Shown: positions 7,505 through 20,400 of the stretch, in pieces | Layout of the letters: every line of letters starts with the position of its first letter | How positions within the stretch are numbered: position 1 is the first letter of the stretch | Assembly: GCA_052139695.1 (NCBI GenBank) | Contig: JBKQWF010000019.1 | Location: 1 to 64,000, forward strand | Source: PLGF01 sp052139695 | Lineage (GTDB): Bacteria > Verrucomicrobiota > Verrucomicrobiia > Limisphaerales > Palsa-1400 | DNA: 64,000 bases | Direction of reading: 5' to 3' | Program-made: the position numbers and the translations under genes | The notes under the pieces: model-generated | Told to the model about the DNA's origin: nothing | Seen by the model: only the letters and a program-made list of their open reading frames with translations | The model's database searches: none

Positions 7505-8978
7505 CAGTGTTTCCCTCCTGTTTTAGCGCCGCCCAGCGGATGATGCGGGTCGGCTTGAGGTGTCACTCCCTTGACTTCCGCGATGGCAATCAACGGGATG
7601 TAGCGCAGGAACAAAAGGAAGAAGGTAAAGAAGAGGCCAAATGTACCCAGATACTGGAGAATATCCACCCACGTTGGACCGTAATAGCCCCAGTTGGACG
7701 GGATAAACTCGCGGTGCAGCGAAGTAATGACGATGACAAACCGCTCAAACCACATGCCCACGTTGACCAGGATGGAGAGCACAAAGACGGTCAGCATGCT
7801 GGTGCGGATTTTCTTGAACCAGAAGAACTGCGGCACCACCACGTTGCAAATCACCATCGTCCAGAAACCCCACCAATAGGGAGCCGGCGGAACGTGGAAC
7901 AACGGACCAAGGATGAAGGGGTCGGCGGCGCGGTTTCGCAGAAAGAGAAATCTTTCGTAAGGGTTGCCGCTGTACCAGGCAATGAAGAATTCCATGCCGT
8001 AGGCGTAACCGACAATCGACCCGGTGGCCAACGTCACTTTGCACATCAACTCCACGTGGCGAACGGTAATGATGTCCTCCAATTTGAGCATGCGCCGCAA
8101 GGGCACCAGCAGGGTGAGCACCATGCCGAAGCCGGAATAAACCGCCCCCGCGACGAAGTAGGGAGGAAAGATGGTCGTGTGCCAGCCGGGCAACTGCGAG
8201 ACGGAGAAGTCCAGCGACACGATGGAATGGACGGAGAGCACCAGGGGCGTGGAGAGACCGGCCAGAATGAGATACGCCTTTTCGTAATTGCTCCAATGGC
8301 GGTTGGAACCGGTCCAGCCAAGGGAGAAGAGACCGTAGCCAAATTTGCGAATTTTCGTTTTGGCCCGGTCGCGCATCACCGCCAGGTCCGGAATCAGGCC
8401 CATGTACCAAAAGAGCACCGAGACGGTGAAGTAAGTCGAAACGGCAAAGACGTCCCACATCAACGGCGAGCGGAATTGCGGCCAAATGCTGTTGGAGTTG
8501 GGAATGGGAAAGAGCCACCAGCCGAACCAAATGCGCCCGATATGAATAAGCGGGAAGATACCGGCGCACATCACGGCAAAAATGGTCATGGCTTCGGCCG
8601 CACGGTTAATGGACGTGCGCCAGCGCTGGCGGAGCAGAAACAAAATGGCGGAAATGAGCGTTCCGGCGTGGCCGATGCCGATCCACCAGACGAAATTGAT
8701 AATCGCCCAGCCCCACATCACCGGATGTTCCAACCCCCAGACCCCGACGCCGGTGGACATGAGGTAGAGGATCATGGTAAAGCAGACCGTCATCATGGTC
8801 ACGCTGATGGCGAAGCAGATTTTCCACCAGCCGGGAGTCTCGCCTTCGATGACGCCCGCGATCCGATCCGAAAGCCAGCCCGGGCCGCGCTGCTGGCTGA
8901 CCAGGGGCACGCGCTCCAGCTCCACCGGAGGCGCTTGGACCGTGATGCGCGCTTGTGGATCAAAAACCTGACCAGCCA

Positions 8979-8979
<1 letters not shown>
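7504..8979 (-). CDS. actC: Alternative complex III, NrfD-like quinone-binding subunit ActC
   Basis: A 491-residue protein with about ten transmembrane helices, belonging to the NrfD/PsrC family. Motifs include GIGHAGTLISAILFLLRQ, FPLIHIGRIWFGWW, and a GSNRHWSNYEKAYLILAG loop. It holds the principal quinol-oxidation site and contacts the ActB iron-sulfur arm. The start overlaps the actB stop by a single base, so the operon is tightly coupled. Length and helix count are normal for ActC. Confidence 0.94.
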
Positions 8980-12232
<3,253 letters not shown>

Positions 12233-12236
<4 letters not shown>

Positions 12237-12886
12237 CGATGGCAGGTCGAACACGTTTGCAAGGACTGCACGTTCCAGTCATGAACAAATTGTTTGCCCA
12301 TGGCCAATTGCTGGTCGGCATCCGCTGCCTTCCAATTCAAGTCGGTGATTTTATCAAGCGGCCGGAGGCGCGCGGCGGGGTTGCGGTGGCAGTCCAGGCA
12401 GTACGACATGCTCAACGGTTTGGCATGATAGACCTCGTCCATCTCGTTAATCTTTCCATGACATTCCACGCAACTGACGCCGCGGTTGACGTGGACGGAG
12501 TGGTTGAAATAGACGTAGTCGGGCATCTTGTGGATTTGCACCCACGGTATGGGGCGGCCGGTGGCGGCGCTGTCTCGCACCACCGCCAGGCGGGGATCAT
12601 CCTTCAGCACCTGCGCGTGGCAATTCATGCAGGTGGAGGTCGCCGGAACATTGGAATACCACGATTTCTCCACGCCATTATGGCAGTAGCGGCAATCGAG
12701 GCCGAGTTGTGTCACATGGACACTGTGGGGAAAGGCCACCGGCTGGATCGGCTCATAGCCGACCCGGGTGTATTTGGGCGTGAAATAATAGGTGACTGCC
12801 CCGGTGACAGCGGTTCCCGCCAGGAGCGCGCAAATAATAATGTTGCGCGGCAACCGGTTGGTCCACTTTGGAAAAATATCCGACAT
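12233..12886 (-). CDS. actA: Alternative complex III, pentaheme cytochrome c subunit ActA
   Basis: A 217-residue multiheme cytochrome, first gene of the operon. A single N-terminal helix (about residues 14-33) anchors it in the membrane. Five heme-binding motifs follow: CRYCH, CMNCH, CVECH, CLDCH and CSTCH, the last at the extreme C-terminus. Additional histidines (FPHSVHV, FNHSVHVNRG) supply sixth ligands. Five hemes is the standard count for ActA. It should collect electrons from the ActB iron-sulfur clusters and deliver them to ActE or soluble cytochromes. Confidence 0.94.
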
Positions 12887-13253
12887 CTCAGCCTGTTTTT
12901 GTGCTACTAAACCGCTCTGACAAATTAAAACGCCGCGATTGTTCTGATCTCAGCGGCCTTCGTCAACCCTTTTTTCCGCCTCAAGACCCAGCCCGAACCG
13001 ACGAACAAATCATGAGGCCTTACCGCGACCGTTGTTCTTTAAAGCGTTCTGGCGTAGCTGGCAAGCGAGTTTGTGAAATTTTTCACGAATTGGGAAATGC
13101 TAATCTTTCGCATTAGCGAAACCTCAAATCGCAAAACGCGGCAAAGAAACACAACCTAAGCGGAATTCGCGCCCTGCGCGAGGGCGAAAAGCAGCACTGG
13201 GATTAGGAATGCACTGCCAACACGCCTGCGAACAGGAGGACAACCCGCTTGGC
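12887..13253. other. Intergenic region upstream of the ACIII operon
   Basis: No gene was seen in these 367 bases between actA and the toxin gene. They hold the candidate actA promoter (12938-12966) and a short palindrome GTGAAA-TT-TTTCAC at 13073-13086. A GCTAAT/ATTAGC inverted repeat follows at about 13099-13117. Either could be an operator; no regulator is known. Confidence 0.5.
12938..12966 (-). promoter_or_regulatory. Candidate sigma-70-type promoter of actA
   Basis: On the minus strand TTGACG (12966-12961) and AACAAT (12943-12938) are separated by exactly 17 bases. The -35 matches 5 of 6 and the -10 4 of 6 consensus positions. It would start transcription about 45 bases upstream of the actA ATG. 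This is pattern-based only. Confidence 0.4.
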
Positions 13254-13679
13254 TCATTCAGCCTCGATTTCGGCGAGCGTTTCGAGAAACTCTGTCGGGG
13301 TCATGGCCGGGACTGGTGAACCAGTAAAATCCGGCACGTTGCGGGTAACGAGGTATGCACTGCCGGTTGCTTCCGCGACGCTGGCGACGACCGCGTCTTC
13401 AAAATCTTTCAGTTGGAACTGGCGGGCGCGCTGGAAATTCGTCTTGTCAGAAGAATGAATGATGAAGTCGGCCAGCAATCCGTCAATCGTTTGGTTTGAG
13501 AGCTGGGCGCTTGACCATTTTTCCAGGATGTAATGCAGCGTGGTGATAGCGTGCCCCGGCAATACCGCCTCATATTCGCCCGCTCTGGCACGGTGCAGGA
13601 CCTCTTCCGAAGCGTGGTAATGAGGCAAACGATTTTGAGCAACATCCAAAAGTACGTTCAAATCCACCGTGATCTTCAT
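13254..13679 (-). CDS. PIN-domain ribonuclease toxin, VapC-like
   Basis: A 141-residue PIN-domain protein. Acidic residues expected at the metal site include D6 and D12 in VDLNVLLD, a mid-protein acidic position, and the KDFEDAVV and NVPDF aspartates near the C-terminus. PIN toxins cut RNA, often tRNA, in a Mg-dependent way. The start overlaps the preceding small gene by an ATGA, the usual antitoxin-toxin order. The 'DLNVLLDV' start resembles the PIN subfamily found in cyanobacteria and Verrucomicrobiota. Confidence 0.85.
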   Translation of the reverse strand: MKITVDLNVLLDVAQNRLPHYHASEEVLHRARAGEYEAVLPGHAITTLHYILEKWSSAQLSNQTIDGLLADFIIHSSDKTNFQRARQFQLKDFEDAVVASVAEATGSAYLVTRNVPDFTGSPVPAMTPTEFLETLAEIEAE

Positions 13680-13912
13680 CGGTGTTTGTCAACTAGGTGC
13701 TTTCGGTAATCCTCGCGGGCATCTACATCCGCCGGGACCGCGCCGGAGAACTTGACGTTTTCGGGATGCGGGGAACGCCTTGCTGTGCTTTGCAGCCGCC
13801 GGGCGTAGCGGGTGAAAATCTCCGCCACACTGGTCGCGTGTTCTTTGGCGTAGGTTTCGAGGAATTCAGCCTCTTCCCTCGGCATTTGAACTGTCATTTC
13901 CGTCGCGTTCAT
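13676..13912 (-). CDS. Antitoxin partner of the PIN toxin
   Basis: A 78-residue protein encoded just before the PIN toxin with a 4-base overlap. The N-terminal beta strand EMTVQMPREEAEFLETYAKEH followed by helices resembles ribbon-helix-helix antitoxins of the CopG/DUF6364 type. The C-terminal half is charged and probably disordered until bound to the toxin. It would neutralise the toxin and repress the shared promoter. The exact antitoxin family is uncertain. Confidence 0.75.
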   Translation of the reverse strand: MNATEMTVQMPREEAEFLETYAKEHATSVAEIFTRYARRLQSTARRSPHPENVKFSGAVPADVDAREDYRKHLVDKHR

Positions 13913-14491
13913 GGCTGTACTATGCCTTTCTTCGAGGGAAAGTCAAAGTGGAACACATCGAGATAATCGGTTAATGGACACGGCGAGGGAGTTGTCGCGA
14001 GTTCTATGGCCTGATCCTTCCTCATGATAATTCCGCAAGTCGGCACGTGCTTGGGGGAAACCCCCTAAGAAAGTCAAATATATTCAAGATAGCGAAAATT
14101 GGGAAAATGCCGCCCACCGAAATAAACGCCTTTCGTGGAGCGACAATAACCAGGCAGACCGCAAATGCCATGAACGCGAGCAGATGCGCGCCGAGGAAAA
14201 GGCGAGGCAAGAACGTAACACGAGGAACGCAGACGCGTCGAAGGAAGAACGCCGCCGCCTCGCCGCCTCGAAAATAGCTGAACCTGTCACCATTACAAAT
14301 GACCACCGTGAAAAATGAACAATTTGATCCAAACCACGATCAGGGCCTTCGAGTTGCGACGTGCGGCGATCGCCGGAGACGTGGCCAAATCAAGACATTG
14401 CAGGAAGCAGGCGCACAAGTGGACGCACTCCAAAATGCTCTTTTGCGGTTGGCCGTGCGGCATCGACCGGCGTCCGCTGCCAGGAGGTCGG
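13913..14491. other. Long intergenic region with a start-less charged open frame
   Basis: There is no confident gene in these 579 bases. The plus strand at 14031-14318 stays open for 95 codons right after a TAA. It would encode a strongly charged helical peptide (segments SENWENAAHRNKRL and EEKARQERN), but it has no ATG, GTG or TTG near its beginning. It could be the 3' remnant of a gene or a chance frame. The rest, up to the sedolisin stop, shows no recognisable feature. Confidence 0.4.
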
Positions 14492-17400
14492 TCACGGCAG
14501 CAATAGGACGCGATAGAAACGCTGCTGCCCGGCGGCGGTGTCGGATGCCGACAGGCTCGGGCCCGTGGCGGTGAGGCCGGGGCCGAGGTTGGCCCAGTTG
14601 GGATTATCCACGCTGGCCGTGTATTGCACCTGGTAGGCTTGGCCGAGTTGGGTGCTCCAGGAGAAGGAGAATTGTCCGCCCGGTGTGGAGGACATGGCGG
14701 TGATCCGCGGCGGCGTTTGCAAATTGGCAATCGCAATATTTGACACCGTAATATCGTCCAGTCCGAAAGCCCCCAATTCATTTTGCGCGTCAAATAGCAG
14801 AACGCTGTTGGTGGACCCGGCGACAACCATAAATTGCAAGTTGGTCCAGCCCAGCGCGGCCATGTTCTCCTGGTTGAAGATGTCGCTGCCGTTCCAGGAG
14901 ATCTGGAAAGCGCTGGGGATGGCGCCATCAGGGTTGGAGAGCCAGGCGGACAGCATGTAGGCTTGGCCGGGCGTAGTGGGCAAAGTCTGCGACAATTCCC
15001 CTCCCAGCAGCGCGGGCGGACCCAGCGCCGCGCCATAGCGGCCGGAATGAACGTATTGTGGATAGGCTGTGACGAAGTTTTCTGTCGAATCTCCGGAAAG
15101 CGTCCAGTCGGTGAAATCTCCGGTTTCGAAGCCGCCGTTTTGCACGAGATTGCCTGCTCCCGCCACTGGCGAATAGACATTGATGACAACGGACGTGCTG
15201 AAAGCCGCGCCGTAAGGGTTGGTGATGGTCACTGAATACGTCCCCGCATTCGAAGCCGCGATCGCCGCGAAAGTCAGGAGAGCGTTGGTTGAGCCGGAAA
15301 AATTGCCGCCGTCCGTCAGCGCCAGACCGTTTCGTTGCCATTGGTAGCTCAATGGCGGCGTGCCGGCGGCCGCGACCGACAGCGAAGTCAGCGTTCCCGC
15401 CGGCACAACCTGGCCGGCCGGCTGGTTGATGATTTGCGGCGGATTCCGCGGCGGAACAATGACCATGTTGTCCATCACGAATTGGTAGCCGGGAGAATCC
15501 CCATAGGCCAGGTGCGGAGTCCCGTGGCCGGTAATGAAATTCACCTCCGTAACTCCAAGGCAATTGAAGTTTATGAGCATGGGTTGCGTCGCGCTGAGGA
15601 TGTACGTCGTGTCGTCGGCCAGGGTGTTGCCGGCGTAGGCCGTGACTTCCACCTCCAGGTTGTCATTCCAGGCGGCGGTGAGATAGGCGCTCAACAAGCT
15701 GAAAGGCTGGTCCGAGAGAAGGCTGGCATTGAAACCATCAACGTTAAAGGCAACAATTGGCGGCGAAATGACGCCCGCGCTATAACCGCTCGGCTGGCCG
15801 AAATGGACGCCGTCCAATCCGGCGAAATTGTACCACGTCAGGCCATGATAGCCGTCTGCGATGAGCGCTCCGGCTTCCGTGTCGGGCAGGTCGTCGAAGG
15901 TAATAAGGTCGGCGTTGGGGGCGAGAAGCGTTAGGGGAGCATCGGAACTGGCGGCGGTTCCGAAAGAATTGCTCACGACAACCGAGTACAAGCCGGCGTT
16001 GTTGGGGGAGATGTTTTTAATTGTCAGGATGCTGGAAGTCGCGCCGTCGATCGGGCCTCCATTGGAGAGGTTGGTTCCGTTGATACTCCATTGATAACTC
16101 AAGGGCGCGCTGCCTGAAACTTGCACGTTGAAGGTGGCCACCCCTCCTGAGGGCAGCGCCTGGCCGGCCGGCTGGGTTGTGATTTGCGGCGCGCCCGCGG
16201 AAGGGTTGATGACAATGTTGTCCATGACAAATTCGGTGGCGAACGATTGGGAGAATGGCAAGTAGGGCGTTCCGCCCGAGGGAATGAAGAGCACTTCGTT
16301 GACTTGCTGATAATTAAAACTGACCAAAGTGGGATTGGTCGCGGACAGCGTGCAGGTGGCGTCATAAACAGCCGCGCCATTCTGATAGCCGACGGCTTCG
16401 ATTTCCAAACCCTCATTCCATGCCGCCGTCAGCCATGCGCTGTAGAGATTAAAGGTTCCGCCGAGGATCGCTCCAGGAAAGCCGCTGCCGTTGAAGACGA
16501 CGTTATCTGGAGTAACAACCCCCTCATCATAGCCGCCGGGCAAGGAGAAATCGACCCCGTCAAGCGCGTAGAGGTTGCTCCAGGTCAACCCCTGGTAACC
16601 GCTCGGAATATCCGCCCCGGCCGTGCTGTTGGTGAGTTCATCGAAAGTAATGAGGATGGCGCCCGCGGGCATCACCGTGAGCGGGACCACGGCGCTGGTA
16701 ATGCTCCCAAAGGAATTGGTCACGACGACGGCGTAGTTTCCAGCCTCGATCGGCGACACACCTGTGAACGTGAGGTTGGATGTGCTGGAACCGCTGATGC
16801 TTGTGCCGTCCGTCAGGTTAGCCCCGTCGAATTGCCAATGATAAGAGAGCGGTGCGCTCCCCGCGGCCATCACGTTAAAGGCCGCCGGAGCCCCCGGCGC
16901 AACGGTTTGGAGCGCCGGTTGGACGGTGAGGACGGGGGTGCCGTTCACCGTGATATTGCTGACGCTGACGTCGTCCAAGCCCAAATAGCTGTTGGCATCT
17001 TCGTATTCGATTTGCAGAACCGCATTGGAGGATGGGGCGGTGACAACGAAATTAAGATTCTCCCAATTCTGGTCCGGCAGATCAGCCTGGCTAAAAAGAG
17101 CGGCGCCGTTCCACTTGATCAGAAAGTAATTGGGCAAAGCTCCAGCGGAGTTTGCCAGCCAGAGCGAGAGAAGGTAAGCATCTCCCGCGACGGTGGACAA
17201 GGTCTGCGAGAGGGTGCCGCCATAGCCGAAACGATTGCTATTGGCCCCAAGTTGCGCGCCGTAATTGCCGTTATGCGCGAAGGCTGGTCCGGCGGCGACA
17301 TACGCTCCTGAAGTGTTGCCCGCCAGGGTCCAGTTGGTGAAATTCCCCGTTTCAAAGCCGCCATTCAGCACCAGATTGGTGGCGCCGGGAACGCTGGCGC

Positions 17401-20400
17401 AAACCGCGACCAACGCGGACGCGCTGGCAGCGGACCCGAAAGCATTGTTGACAACAACGGAATAGTTGCCCGATTGGGCCGCGGTCACATTGCTCACGGT
17501 TAGGGAGGCGGTGGCCGAGCCGCTGATGCCGCCTCCATCGCTGAGAGCAGCACGATTGTGCAGCCAGCGGTAGGCGAGGGGACCGCTGCCCGAGGCTTGG
17601 ACTGCCAGGTTGACTGTTTGGCCCGTTGGCATCGTTTGACTGGCTGGTTGCGCGACGATCGACGGGGCAAAATCCACCGGCTCCAGCGTAATGTCGTCCA
17701 GCCCCAGATAGCTGGGGGCGTCGAGGAATTCAAATTGCAGAACGGTGGCGGCGGAAGTGGACTGGACAACATATTGCAGGTGGGTCCAGCCAAGTTGGCC
17801 GAGGTTGGATTGATCATAGAGGACGTTGCCGTTCCAAGACACCAGGAACTCGTTTGGCGTGAATCCGTCGGGGCTGTCCAGCCAAAAAGAGAGCAGATAG
17901 GAGCTTCCGGGCAGGGTGGGCAAGTTCTGCGAAAGAGAACCGCCCGGCGGGCTGCCGGGACCGAGTTGAGCGCCGTACTTTCCCGAATGGGCGTAAGCAG
18001 GGTTGGTGCTGACAAAGACGCCGTTGGTGCTGCCGGAGAGGACCCACCCGGTGAAGTCGCCGGTTTCGAATCCGCCATTCCGCACCACACTGGCCGTTCC
18101 GCTGACGACAGAATAAACGGTAAGCGAAGCCCCTGAACTGACGGCTTCGCCTGCTGGATTAGTGACGGCAACCGTATAGACTCCTTCGTCCGCAACCGAG
18201 ACGCCGGCCAGGCTCAACGTCGCGGTGGCAGAACCGGAAACAGTGCCGGCATCGTTCAACGGTTGCCCATTCTTTTGCCATTGGTAACTGAGTGGCTGGC
18301 CGCCGGAAACTGTGACGGAAAATGACGCAGTTGAACCCGAAGCCGCCACCTGGTTAGGCGGTTGGGAGATAATTTGCGGCGGGGAAACGGTTAGCAGAAA
18401 CGCGACGTTGTCCATGGCAAACTCCGCATTGGTGCCACTGTAGCCGGGGTGGACAGTTCCGCCGGAGGAGGCGAAGACAACCGTGTTCACGGCGGCGTAG
18501 TTGAACTGGATCAGGGTCGGTTCGGTGGCGGATAAAGCGTAAGTGTTGTCATAGAGCGCTACGTTGCCGGCATAACCCGTTACCTCCACCTCTAAGCCGT
18601 CCCGCCAGACCGATGTGAGATAGGCGGAAACGAGATCAAACGGCTCGGCGTTGGTGATCCCGGCGGCGTTGCCGCTGTCATTGTAAACCACATTGCCCGG
18701 AGAAATGACCGCGGCATTATAACCGCTTGGTCCGGGATAATTCTTTCCATCCAGTTCGTCGAAGTTCTCCCATCCTAAATTCGCGTAGCTATTGGACACG
18801 GCCAATCCCGTCGTTGTCTCTGGCAGATCGTCAAACGTCACCAAATTGAAAAGCTGGCCCGGCGGCGGCCATGACAGCACGGCGGCAGCGCTGCTAACGG
18901 AACCGTAGGCGTTGCTCACGATGACCGTATAGGCGCCCGCGTTCGCTGAAGCGGCGGCGGCAATGGTCAAGGTGGGGGTGGCGGACCCGCTGACGCCCGC
19001 GGTATCAGCCAGATTTTGCCCCTGGAATTGCCACTGATAAGCGGGCGGCGGCGTGGCCATTGCCGCGACAGTAAATCTGACACTGGTGCCGGGACCGGCC
19101 AATTGGCTGGCTGGCTGGCTGGTAATGATCGGCGGAGCGGCTGCAATGACGGCATTGGTCATCGACACGTCGTCCAATCCGAAGAAACCGCCAATGTGTG
19201 GGAAGGAGTAGCCGAATTGCAGAATATCGTTGCTGCCGGCGGCGGAGACGAAGAGTTGGACATTAGTCCAGATTGAAGAATCAAAATTGCTTTGGACAAG
19301 AACCGGCTTGCCGTTCCAATCGACCAAAAACTGATTTGGAATTTGGCCGGTGGGATTCTCCAGCGAGAAAGACACCAGGTAGGAAGCGCCGGGCGTCGTG
19401 GGCAATGTTTGCGAAAGGTAGCCAAATTCATTTTCTCCGGCCCCCACCGACGCGCCGTAGCTCCCTGAATGAATCCAGGGAGCATAGGACGCGACGTTAT
19501 CCGAAGTGACGACACCGGAAAGAGACCAATTGGTGAAGGTGCCCGTTTCAAACCCGCCGTTTTGCACGATATTCGTGGCGTCGGTTTGGCTGGCATAGAC
19601 AACGAGGTTTGCCCCGGAGCTGACGGCCGATCCGAAGGCGTTGCTGACGACCACAGAATAGATTCCCGCGTTTGTCACGGCCGCGCCGGCCAGGGTCAAC
19701 GTCGCGGTGGCAGACCCGAAAAGATTCCCGCCGTCCAACAGCGGAGTCCCATTGCTCCGCCATTGGTAAAAGAGAGGCGCGGCGCCAGTGGCGGCGACGC
19801 TAAAGCTCGCGCCGGCTCCGAGCTGGACGTTCTGGCCGGTCGGCGGCGCGATGATCCGCGGCGCGGAGGGTATGACCAATGTTAGGTTATCCATCGCGAA
19901 TTGCTCTGTGGAATACAGGATATAGTTCAGGTGCGAGGTGCCGCCCGAGGTGGCGAAATTGACTTGGGTTACTCCCGTGTAATTGAAATCGATCAAAGTC
20001 GGCTGGGTGGCGCTCAGAGTGTAAGTGTTATCATAGACCTTTTGCGATCCGTTGTATCCCACGACTTCCAGTTGCTGATTGTCATTCCACACCGCGGTGA
20101 CGCAGGCGCTCAACATCGTGAACGGGATGGCGCTGGAAATGCTGGCGGTTTTACCGGTCGCATTCACGGCCACATTGCTGGGCGAGACTGCGGCCGGAGC
20201 GTAACCGCTGGGTTGCGAATAATTGAGGCCATCCAATTCAAGAAAGTTGCTCCAGACGAGCCCTCCGTAACCAACGGGCACCGGCAGAGGTGATTCCGTT
20301 TCGGGCAAATCATCGAAGGTAATGACGTCGAGGACTTGCGTCCGCGGCAGCACGGTCAGCGTGGCGCTTGGACTGGCGCTTGTTCCGAAGGAATTGCCCA

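Noticed and set aside
13676..14306. Minus-strand open frame at 14022-14306 with hydrophobic translation
   Set aside because: It mirrors the charged plus-strand frame; hydrophobic runs are expected from the complement of Lys/Glu-rich codons. No start signal or family match.
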